64,000 nucleotides of DNA from Enoplolaimus lenunculus (taxonomy: Eukaryota; Nematoda; Enoplea; Enoplida; Thoracostomopsidae): positions 18,501-82,500 of the forward strand of contig JASANG010001117.1 of assembly GCA_030248215.1 (NCBI GenBank). The letters run 5' to 3'. Under the pieces are notes generated by a model. That model worked only from the letters and a program-made list of their open reading frames with translations, was not told the origin of the DNA and did not search any database. Shown one piece after another: positions 44,865-57,800 of the stretch (its first letter is position 1; each line of letters opens with the position of its first letter). The translations under genes and the position numbers were made by a program.

Positions 44865-47800
44865 TCAATTGCGTCTATTTGTCCTCGACGAAGGATACGT
44901 CAAAAGAGGGACTTCGTTAGAATTTGATGGTTTCGATTTGTTTCGTTGATTGGTTTGAACTGACATTGACGATAAGTTGAATGAGTTACTACGAACTGTT
45001 ATTGTTTTGAATCCAAGTTTATGGGGAACACATTCGGCTATTTTCAACGGAGAATTTTTCGTTTCCGGCAATACAATCAACGATAAAATCAGATCAGCGA
45101 CGCCAAACGTCGCGATTACAACAAATTTAACGTAAACTGCACGTTGTAGCATCTGAAAAATGAAAAATTGATAAATTTTAACCACTTCTCACATTGAGTT
45201 GCCTGTAGGCAACTCAGTGCAGTGTATATATGTTAAATAATATATATCGCACCGTGTTTAACAATTGCAGCACGCATACATAGTACTGAACCACTACAAG
45301 ACGTGAGAGCCCCCTCGGGCTCGAGCGTCAAGCTCCTATTGCTGAGTGGTGATGGTATACGCCTCCCACTCCAATCACTGAAGTTCGAATCCTAGCATAA
45401 AAGTAGGTCTCAGGGGAAATAGAAAATATTCATGTGAGAAAGGGTTAAATATAGTGTCAGTATTCTCAAATGTGTCTAGCACCTGTTACCAGTTGGTGAT
45501 AAGTCTTGTCAATTTTGAGCCAGAAAATGGTAACATTTGAAATTCAGGCATTGGACATTGAAAAGAACAGCGGCGGAACAGTATTATAAGCATATTCCTA
45601 AACCTAAGCCTAAACCTAAGCCTAAGTGTAAGAATGAGCATATTGCTAAGCCTAAGCCTAAGCCTAAGGATAAGCTAAGCAAAAAATTAGTCTAAAGCTT
45701 AAACTAACTGTATTGCAGTCCCACAGAAAAACGTTCCGCCCCTGATCCTTACATGGGCCTATGGATTTGAGAATATGGACTTAGATTTCAAATGGGATAT
45801 ATTCGGGTTGGGTAATCAGATGTTCATGTAGAAATCAATGTCTGCTTTTATTGTGAAAGTTCCAGAAAACTAAGTTTTGCTTACAACTCGTATCTATTTT
45901 ACCTTCGCCATTCGTCGTTACAAGAGACAATTGAATTTAGACAGCAAATACTAAGTAGAGTTTGTGCTAATTTTGCTAGAAATCATACATCTTACCAGTG
46001 GAGTTGTTTCAACAGCAACAATTGTTGCAACTCTTGCAACCGCCGTACAAATTCCTGACACAGTCGCTCTAAAATACAACCAAAATTTTAATCTGACGAT
46101 ACGAGGAAATTGAAATATTTCTGCCACTGTTTGATACAAGCGGAACGTCCGCGATATCGACGCCATGGCCCTTCAGGCCCATGTATAGAACTGGGCCGGA
46201 ACAGTAGTATAAGCGTATTCCTAAGCCTAAGCCTAAGCCTAAGCCTAAGCCTAAGCCTAAGCCTAAGCCTAAGCCTAAGCCTAAGCCTAAGCCTAAGCCT
46301 AAGCCTAAGCCTAAGTGTAAAGGATGAGACTATTCATAAGCCTAAGACAAAAAATTCGTGTAAACCTTAAACTAACTCTATTTACAGTCCCACCAGAAAA
46401 TGATCCGGCCCTGTTCTTTACGTGGGCCGCCCTTCCAATCATGGATGACCACGACAATTCTAGTCTTTCAAGAAATTTGTGCATCTGCCAGTACATATTT
46501 TGAACGCGGAAATGCTATCGAAATACTAAATTCGAACACTGGATCCGGATCCACTGCAAAAAATGGTGAGTCAAATTGACTCTCTACGAAATAGGCTTTT
46601 CCAGACTACACAAACTGAGTCAAAGTTCGACACCGCCAGAGTCAAATTCGATTCACTGACTGTGTAGTTGTTGAAAGACAACGCTGTGAATGATATAGTT
46701 TACACCCACATGAATCCGAGACACATTTGACAACCGGTCTACAGTAAAACACGACATGACGTATGAAGGACTTGTCAGACGGTTTCTTTCTTAATTGAGG
46801 TATCAAACCAGCGGCATTTATTGACGGGCGCAACCGATTCAACGTCAGGTTCGAATGGGGTTTGCTGTGTTGAACACTGAAACCGGGTCTAATACCCCTG
46901 CACAAAACTTCCGAAGGGATGGCGAATTGACACTGTCAGTCTAGGTAGGAACCTGGACTGCAGACCTTTCAACTAAGCAGCTGGAGAAGCGGGCTACGGG
47001 TGGTTTCGAACTAGCGACCTTCTGCGTGTCCGGCAGACGATGTTACCACTACGCCACGTATCCCGTCTCTCCAACTGCATTTTTCGTCGACTATGTACCG
47101 ACCGTATGCTGCCAGCAAGCATACAACACAATATGCATTGCATTTATTGCATATGCGCTAGGACAAGCATGTCTCACATGCTTACTGACACCTGAACCTC
47201 CGATGCCTACTTCCGTGTATATATTTGTAAACTGAACGCCGGGTTGGCGTCTTGAAAAGTGATCACACCTGTTGCATGGCCTTGAGTACGGCCAAAAGGC
47301 CGTCTATACTCAGAGTGCCGCTCTAGCGATCTTCCGGTCCGATCGCAACAAAAATAGTATCCAGTCTATGGCGGCGACAGTCTTGGATTGTCAATGAAAA
47401 CTTTGGGCCCATGTATAGAACAGGGCCGGAACCGTAGTATAAGCATATTCCTAAGCCTAAGCCTAAGCCTAAACGTAAGAATGAGCATATTCCTAAGCCT
47501 AAGCCTAAGCCTAAACGTAAGAATGAGCATATTCCTAAGCCTAAGCCTAAGCCTAAGCAAAAAAATTAGTCTAAAGCTTGAACTGACCCTATTATAACTC
47601 CTTCGGAAAACGATCCGGCCCTGTTCTATACATGAGCGAAACTTTGTTAACCAATTTACCTAATATTTGTTGTCATCGCTTCTTCGGTACGAAGATAAAG
47701 CACAAGCCACCATGGACCTGTATTGCAGAACACAATGAGATTAATAACGTGTATCCAAAACTCTGACGTATCCGTCTCGGCTAAAAATAAATTAAATTTT

Positions 47801-50800
47801 AAATTGAGTCAATAGTCAGGTACATTTCTTGACCAATGTAAACAACATGGTTGGAACAGTATTATAAGCATATTACTAAGCCTAAGCCTAAGCCTAAGCC
47901 TAAGCCTAAGCCTAGTCCTAAGCCTAAACCTAAGCCTGAGCCTAATCCTAAGCCTAAGCCTAAGCATAAGCCTAAGCCTAAGCCTAATCCTAAGCCTAAG
48001 CCTAAGCATAAGCCTAAGCCTAAGCCTAAGACTAAGCCTAAGACTAAGCCTAAGACTAAGCCTAAGACTAAGCCTAAGCCTAAGCCTAAGCCTAAGCATT
48101 AGCCTAAGCATTAGCCTAAGCCTAAGACTAAGCCTAAGACTAAGCCTAAGCCTAAGCCAGGCAAAAAATTAGTATAAAACTTAAGCTTACTCTATTGCAG
48201 TCCCACAGAAAAACGTTCCACGCCTGATCTTTACATGGGCCCATTTCTAGAACAAATCTTAGTTCTGCGTAGTTCTCAACGGCGATTTTACATCAGGCAG
48301 AAAATGCTACAACTAACAGTAACTCCGTTTGTTGTGTACTGAATATATTCATCGATTCAATACAGTACTGATTTACCGTGTCTGCTAGGATCTAAGGCAA
48401 AATTTCATTTCGGCAAAGTATAACCTTAATAATTTGCATCCTCTAAAGATCTAAGAAGTTAATATTCTGAAGATTGTTTATCGTGTCTTTTGTTATCAAT
48501 ACAATTTTCAGGGAAATATATTTCTTCTATTTTTCACCGTTAAGCAATATTCACACGTACAATTTTTTGCAGCGAGAATTTACAGCTGTAAATTGTACGC
48601 AGAACTTGCATATTTTTATCAGGCAATGAGAAAGCAGATGCAATAAATTCAGTAAACATGCATGGTTATTCACGTAATGTGAACTAAAATTCGTAGCTAT
48701 GATTTTTAATGAATCATTTGCAGCTGCCCGTTTTTCAAACGGGATTTGGAACAAAACATGCAAGTGCAAGTTGCATCTGCAAGTTCTCGCAGCAAATGCT
48801 TGCGCGTGTGAATAGGGCTTTTCACACTCCCTTGGTATCTGCAGCTCAGATTGATCAGTGCTATGCAAACAGTAAAAAACTTGCATTCTTCCGCTTACTT
48901 AAAAAATGAATTAAAATTGCAGCAATTGAACACAACACAATCGACAATACTGTGAGTCCGTGTAATAATATTCGGCCGAAAACTCTGAAAGAAAAAAGTA
49001 TCAATCAATTGCTCGTATTCTCAAATATGTGTAGCATCTATCACAAGTTGGTGAAAGCTCTTGTAAACAGTTTCGAACCAGAAACTTCTGAGGCCCAAAA
49101 TTCAGCACATTTTCTTCACGTGATTTGCTCTACTTCTTTACCAATTTTGAATTCATTAACTGATGATAGTTAATGAGTTGTAAAACCTATTACTAACTGA
49201 TCATAGTTACTATACAAATTTGTGAACGTGGGCCTATGGCTCTGCTTTCTATTAATTAATATGTTTCTTTGTAAACAATTTTCAACTTTTAAAAATCTTC
49301 AAAGAAATGCATTAAAATTTTTGGTGAAATTGGACCAGTTTAGTGATTTTACTAATCTTTAAAGAGTGACCGAAGCCAGTGAACCCCCCGACCTGACCAC
49401 TTTTATTCTTAAATTAACTTTGGTCAAAGACTAAAATTTAAAGTCAAAATTCAACAGCAAATCTATTAAACGTTGCGTTGAGCTACAGACCAATTTTTTG
49501 CTTGGCTTAGGCTTAGGCTTAGGAATATGCTTATAATATTGTTCCGCTTCTGTTCTTCACATTGGCAATCTCAGCCAACGGGCAAATCAATTCTATGTTA
49601 AAATACTTTGGTTTCACTTCACAAGAAATATTCTTGCGGTCTCAACTACAGTTCTTCGTTGCATGTCTGCACATGGGCGGAACGTTTTTATGTCGAAATG
49701 GACCAGAATAAGCTTAGGCTTTCGACGAATGTTTTTGCTTGGCTTAGGCTTAGGCTTAGGCTTAGGAATATGCTTATAATACTGTTCCGCCCCTGTTCTT
49801 TACATTGGCCCAAGTCTGCCAGTAGTACCTTATGGTTATGTCTAAAATAAACACCGAAATTGCTGCAAGCACCCTGAGGCCGACAAAGTCAATCAAATTA
49901 ATGTACGGATTGGGCGATAAATCTTCGATTGAATGAAGTACAGTTGACATTGTAAAACTGCAGGAAAACCTAAAATATTTATACATTCTTCGTTTATTAA
50001 TTGCTTTTCAAACCAACGCAATCATTAGATTAATATTTTTAGGTCAAAATGAATTATATTATTACAAAAGTTGTTTGTATTTATGAATATTTGTGAAATA
50101 TATGCTTGAATAGTATGATTTTTCATATTTAATTATAAGCTTGTTCAATAGCCATCAAGGTAGGCCATAAACGCCTGTCGCCGATATCCAAATTCTAAGC
50201 CTGAATGTAAAAGCCTAAAAGTTTAAACGTAAGCCTGAATGTAAGGTAAACTAAAGCTTGTTGATCCCAGTTTTCACGTTCTTTAGTCTGCCTTCCAGTG
50301 GACGGACCTCAATAATTAACATGGGCCAAGGTATTATTGACAGTCACATGTCCTTAGACGTCGGCTTAGGCGTTATTTTCATGCTGGGACTTAGCATTGG
50401 GCTTAGAAATATGCTTATACTACTGCTACGGCCGTCAAAGCAAAAATTGGCCCATTTTCAAAGCTTGAAATGGCGTTTTGTATTCTTAACACATCAGTTC
50501 TTTTACACTTGTGGTGTTTGCAATAATTTAAAATTACATCCGCTGATGGATCCAAGCCGGGACTGCCAAAGCCCACCAAGGATCAAAACAAAAATTTTGT
50601 ATTAAACATTTAGTACTAAAATAGCGTTTGGCTTCTCGTTCATAGGTTTTTGGCCTCTAGTACACTTTCCTGCACGTTCAATCTTCATGCTCAGGCTTAG
50701 ACTTATAAAGGGTTTAGTCCTATGCTTAAGTCCTAAACTTGTGGTATATGTACAAGTGCCGGATATGTCGCCTTCTGACAGAAATTCCTGGATCCACCAC

Positions 50801-51739
50801 TGACTTCATTAATGGTTTGGGGGTAACTTAAATAGCAGTTTACCACGAAAACCATAACACCACCGATCGTGCGGTCCAACGCCAACGTTTTCGTTGACAA
50901 AATTGTACCAAAGTAAAGTCAGACTTGGGATGATCGCTTTCTTGTAAATAATGAACCATAATTTGTTTAACATCGTTGGTTGTGATTGGATAATTATTGC
51001 GCAAGGAACAACAACAACAGCACGAGTCAACACCAGCTCCAGACCACGAAATGCTACGATTCAAGATCCGTTCGGCGTTTTTCAATTTGCCGTGTTGTAA
51101 AAGCCAATGTGGAGATTCGTGTATGAAACTAAATATTACGACAATTGGTCGCTTGACAACTTGTAATTTAGTAATCTTGTCGACTCGATAATTTGTCATT
51201 TATATCATTGTGCTAATGGCTTAGACATAGACAGTTGGCAACTTTTTTACTCTTACCTTTACAAACAAGAATTGCCTACAACATAAAAATATTTTAATTG
51301 TATTTTCATGGAGGCTGCCGGCCATAGCTTGAGCGATAATGCAAGGTTATACTTTGGAATGTTAGTTTCAAAATCTAAGTACACTTTAAAGTTTCGAACT
51401 CAACTATATTTGGTTTTGGAGTCATTTATGGGCTACAATTAGAGATAATTGACATTTACGAACTCTAATTAGGGTTTAGGGACTATGTCCGATTACGCAC
51501 TCTTATTAGGGATACGGAATCCTAATGATTGGGACTCAAAATGGGGACCCCCTCTTATTACCCCCTCTTATTCGGGTTCCTACAGTACATTTCATGTGCA
51601 CAAAATGGAAAAGCATGTCTCACATACTTACGCTCCTTCTTTATAACTAAGTGTCTGATTGTACCCTTCATGATTGGCAAATCACCGCCACTAAAATGGC
51701 AGTGTTATTTTGCTGATATATTTAGTATTATTGAAAATA

Positions 51740-51809
<70 letters not shown>

Positions 51810-54800
51810 CCAACAGCTTGCCACCGTCTAAAGTTAGCTGGTCTTCCCTTGGAGTTCCAGTCTTGATACACTGTAAATTTCAATGAGTTGATTTTAACTC
51901 AGAATGAGTTAAATTACTCAGTCTGAGTTAGGACTATCAGTACTCAAAAATTTGAGTTGATTCAATTCATTCTGAGTTTTAATTAACCAACTCACCCAGC
52001 GTCAACTCAATTCAGAGCGAGAATCAACTCAACTCAGAGTGAGTTAATGTTTACTGATATTAATTAAAAAATAACCAACTCGCTAGCTGAATTGATTAAT
52101 CAACTCATTGTAATTTACAGTGTATACTTGACTGTTCACACTGCTAATTTTATACTTACATAAGAATCAACAGCAACGGTATTCCAATGATATTACCAAA
52201 GATTGATAAATAATACCACGACTGTGTAAGATAACCCGTTAATGTAAACCCAAGTTGGCCGACGCAGAAAACTAAAACCAGAATAAGAAGTTTTGATTTA
52301 AAATCGCCAAAAATTATTGACCAATTTTTTAAATTTTAATGCCATTCTTTTCAGGTTGAAATTAAAATTCTACAGTTAAATTTACTAAATATTGAAAACG
52401 CAAAATTTCAAACTGTCTTTCTCGCTCATCGAGTAATCAATTTTTTCAAAGTGTTTCAAACAAACGCCCATGTATAAAACAGGGCCGGAACAGTAGTATA
52501 AACATATTCCTAAGCCTAAACCTAAACCTAAGGCCTATGCCTAAGCGTAAGGATGATCCTACTCTTAAAGCCTAAGCCTAAGCCTAAGCAGAAAAATTAG
52601 TCTAAAGCTTAAACTGACTCTATTATAGCCCTTCCAGAAAACGATCCGGCCCTGTTCTATACATCATCCCAAACAAATATAAAATTTCGTTCAAAACGAC
52701 CTAAAATAGGGTTTCCTAAAAACAATTCCGCAGAAGCGTCGCTGGAATTTAAAAACAATAAAGACACCATCAATAAAGGCACAGATAAGGCGAGAGACGG
52801 GAAATATACTCCATCCTGAAATATCTGATTGGTCAAAAAAGCGCTTTTGGCAGTGTTTAAAATAATTTCTGAAGGTTTAAGACAGTTGTACCCGGTTTGA
52901 ATATAATCTTGGCTACGCCCTTGGACAGTGATCCTACTTGGTTATGCTAATTTGGTTCGAACACAATTCTTCCATACGTAGGTTATGGTTTTTTTGAAGG
53001 CGTATTTTACCTGACCCGTAAAGTCAGCTCAAAGTATTCGTAACGTTAAGGTCCTATTCACACGTGCAAGTTTTTGCAGCAAAAACTTCACGTGCAACTT
53101 GCATATGCAAGTTTGGTCACAAAGCAGCTTTGAAGTTCTTGCAGCTGCAAAATTTTCACTGAAATTCATGCCATTGAATTTAATTCGCACCTGTGAACGC
53201 AGTTGCAAATCGCTTGAATTTCTTACAGCTACAGTTTGATTGGTCAATCGGAATGTTCTTTAGAAAATACATGCAGCTACAAGTATTTCGTGCAAGTTGC
53301 AGTTGCGAGTTCTCGGTGCAAACGCTTGCACGTGTGAATGTGGCTTAATGTTAATAAAACTATAATTTGTTAAACAAACAAACAAACAGCGTACAACTCA
53401 CGCTCTGGTCCATGGCATAAAATGTACCAGCGCGCGTTGCTTTTTAGCCCGATCCTCGTTCTGATATGAGGACGAGAGGGCTGGGTTGTCGCACTCAATA
53501 CGTATAGATTTTAGAAAGAGCATTGAAACTGCCAGCAAATTTATTATTGATAATTAAGCATAGTTGCCCCCCTTTAAGAGGATTGGCCAAAAAAGCAATG
53601 CCCACTGGAAATATTCTATTGTACACATATATGTACCTAGTTGCACACTCTTGTCTAAAGAGTAATTATCGACTCTTGATTACACTGTAAATTCCAATGA
53701 GTTGATTAATCAATTCAACTAGCGAGTTGGTTATTTCTGAGTTAATAACAGTAAACTTTAACTCACCCTGAATTGAGTTGATTATCACTCTGAGTTGAGT
53801 TGACTCTGGGTGAGTTCATTAATTAACTCAGAGTGAATTGAATCAGCTCAAAATTCTGAGTTCTGATAGTCCTAACTCAGTCTGAGTGATTCAACTCATT
53901 CTGAGTTAAAATTAACTCACTGAAATTTAAAGTGTATACTTATCCTAATGGATTTGATAGTTAGGTTAAAGCACTAGAAGTGGCTGATGATTTAGACACA
54001 ATTTAGATTGAAAGTAAACATTCTAAAGCTTAGAAACTAATGGCCCATGTTACTTTCAGACCCCTTTTATTTGGCCACGGTATTGTAATAGAGTAGGTTT
54101 AGGCTTTAGGCTTAAACTTAGATTTAAACTGTATTCTTACACTGAGACTTAGGTTAGAAATATACTGCTGTTACATGCCTAAAAGAAACATTGGCAGAAC
54201 TTACTTAGTCCTGTTATTAACATTCGGTTGTACTTTGAGACATATTCCATAAGCAGTGTGTACGTTGTTGTCATTAATCCGCCGACAAAGAATCCGATGA
54301 AAAATCTATCAAAATTCGAGCATCAATTAAACAGTATTAATGTTTTAAGCAACGGACCGCATTCTCAAATGTATGTAGCACCTATCACTAGTTGCTAATA
54401 GGGTCAACAAATTTCGAGCATCACCACTGGCTAATTAGCAACTAGTGGTAGCTGCTACGGCCAATGTAAACAACAAGGGCGGAACAGTATAAAAGCTTAT
54501 TCCTAAGCCTAAGTCTAAGCCTAAGCGTAAGAATGAGTAAATTGCTAAGCATAAGCTTAAGCCTAAGCCTAAGCGTAAGAATGAGTATATTCCTAAGCAT
54601 AAGCTTAAGCCTAAGCCTAAGCGTAAGAATGAGTATATTCCTAAGCATAAGCTTAAGCCTAAGCCTAAGCCTAAGCCTAAGCCTAAGCGTAAGCGTAAGC
54701 CGAAGCCTAAGCCTAAGCCTAAGCCTAAGCCTAAGCCTAAGCCTAAGCCTAAGCCTAAGCCTAAGCCTAAGCCTAAGCCTAAGCCTAAGCCTAAGCCTAA

Positions 54801-57800
54801 GCCTAAGCCTACGCCGCTACATACATATGACAATACAGACAAAGATAAACACAATATTTTTTATGTTACGTCTTTGCGTTTAATTAACATTTCAAAGTAT
54901 AAAACGCGATTTAAAACGCTTTTCGCAGTGCAAACAGTAATTTTCAAAACACATCAAAATGGATCGCTCGTGGAAGAAAAGGCCATTAAGTGAATACTTT
55001 TTAGTGTTGGTCAAACCCGTAGCGTAAATTATAAAAGCTTTTTCGCAACACGAAAAACGTTTTGTATTTCTTGACACGATTCTTTGTACCTTTTTAGTGG
55101 CAATGGTTTATCTGTGAGACTAATTTTTTGCTTTTAGACTTAGGCGTAGTTTAGGGTTTACTGTTTCACTAAAGCTCTTACATAAAACCACCAATGTGAA
55201 CAACAGAGGCGGAACAGTATGCTAAGCATATTCCTAAGCCTAAGCCTAAGCTTAAGCTTAAACCTAATAGTAAGAATCGGTTTATTCTTAAGCCTAAAGC
55301 CGAAACCTAAGCCAAGCAAAAAAATCGTTCAAAGCTTAAGCTTTCTCTATTCTAGTCCACAGAAAAACGTTGCGCCCCTGATCTTTACATGGGCCCATAA
55401 AACTAATCCTACGCTGGAATTACTACACTGTAAATTTCAGTAAGTTGACTAATTTATTCAGAGCGTGAGAATTAGTCATTTGGTTGTTTCTAAGTTAATA
55501 ACAGCAAATATTAACTCACTTTGAGCTGATTTAATTCGGAATGAGCTGATTAATTAACTCAGAATGAGTTCAATAAATTCCGAACTTTGAGTGTTGAAAG
55601 ACCTAATTCAGAGCTCAGGCTTCTGAGTGGATTCAACTCATTCTCAGTTGAAATCAACTCACCGGAATTTACAGTGTAACGCGTTTTGACTTCAGTTATA
55701 TATACGACCGTACAAGTAATTTTGACCAATAAGATTAATCACTCATAAATGACATGTGAAAGTATAAAGGTTGGCAAATATGGGACATTGATTTACCTGA
55801 AAACCAGAAACATTTGCCAATTTGGGGTCTGAGAGCTTACCGATCCAACAAATATAAGACCAAGCAAACTGGAATAGCAGGGCTAAAACACACAACGACC
55901 ATTATTGAAACTATCTCCTGGATGGTTGAAAAATGTATTAACTGTCGAAACATTCATTTACGCCAAAAAATTCATCAAAAATGAACAACAGTAAATAGAT
56001 TTTAAGCTAATTTAGCACCTGAACACGTCTCTCAAATCTGTGTAGCAACACATTCCGGGTCACAATGGCTTGCATAATTGCATCGGTGACATGTGATTAT
56101 CGAAAAAGCAACAAGAAAATGAGTGAACCCAGGTTCAAAAATGGGTTGAGTTTTTAAGTTTAACCTTCACTTGTTCTTAAGTTATTAGGCCTGTCACCAA
56201 TATTCAATCGGAAATGTTGTTGCGGCCGGAATTCCGGCAAAAATTTCATTCCTGTTCATGTTCATGCATTCAAAGATGCAGGAACCGGAATTTGTACGGT
56301 TTTGTGGCAAATTATTCATAATCATTTAAATACTGGAAACTTTGACACTAAAAATTGATATTTCGAAATGACTGTTTTTGCAATTAGTTCATTTTTTAAT
56401 AAACTGTCTCTGATGTGTCTTCGCTACTAAAATTGATTGTGAAATAGGCGGAAAATTCACGTAAGCAATTTTTTGGCAAGTTTTCTAAAATATCAAACAA
56501 TTATTTCAAATTCCAGTTCCTGTTCCTGTTCGGGTTCTTGCAAATGAATTCAATCCCTGTTCCTGTTCCTATTCCGGCAAAATATAGTTCCTGTTGTAAC
56601 CCTGCCTATCATCAACTGACGATAACACTTGAGAAAGCCAACAAACTGTGGCTGATCCTATCAACTCTAGTAAGAAAAGCGACCAATCATAGTAAAGATT
56701 GCGAGCCAGGCGACTGAGAAATCAAACACAATTATTGTACTAAATTAGCACAAAGTTGCGGTTTTGAGCCTTGTAGGGGGCGCTAAGCCTGGCACCAGCT
56801 TGGATCCGCCAATGTTAATAAACGGCCAAATATGCTGGTTCCGGTAAAATTTCGACGGAAAAATCCAATAAGGTTGTGAGATCAACGTTTCATATTGCAC
56901 TTGACCAATTTCAACTCCTGAATCATACCCATTTTCGACCCCACATATCTGCGAGTTGTCCCACAACAGGTGCACCAAGAATCATACCAATCAGCTGTAC
57001 GTATTGAGTGTATTTAATATGCGTTTGGTCATCGCAGTCAAACTTCCACTGAAATGTTATATATACAAATAGGCCAATCTTACTTTAAGAGGCGTAACAG
57101 CAAATTAAGCGTATTTCTAAGCCTAAGCTTAAGCAAAAAATGTAATCTAGATTGTAAACCTACTCAATTATAGACCCACCAGAAACTTGGACGTCCCTTA
57201 AAGTAACATGGGCCTACAAATACATAAAATAGTTTGAAGTCTGTTTCCATGTAACTCTCTAAAAGCTTAAACTAACTTGATTTAAAGCTAATCCAGTAGT
57301 ACTAATGTAACTTTCTAGATTAACTAAACTAACAAGTAGGTTTACGCTTAAACTAATTTAAAATTTTACCTATTTTTAGTTTAAGTTAAGCTTAATGAAC
57401 TCATAGATACGCATAATTTTAAGTAAAACTTAAAATTCTAGTTAAGTCAGTCCGTCCAACCATTCGAATTTTACTTAAACTAATATTCAAGTTTAGTTAA
57501 GCTATAATTCAAGTTTAAATTTTTAGAAAGAGCGAATCTGCTAATTTATAGATCAGACACGTAACAGCAGCATAAGCATATTGCTAAATCTACGTTTAAG
57601 CAAAAAATAGTCTAAAGCTTAAGCTTACTGTATTGCAGCCTCACGTAAAACTGATCCGCCCCTGACTAATACCCGGGTCGTCGAATTTAAGACTTCCTGA
57701 TTTTTGTACGCAAGTAATATCAGGGTTCAAAAGTGTTCATATCAAAGCGATTTGCAGTCGTCTGCGATACAGCAATGCTTAAACCTTCTCAGCGTGAAAA

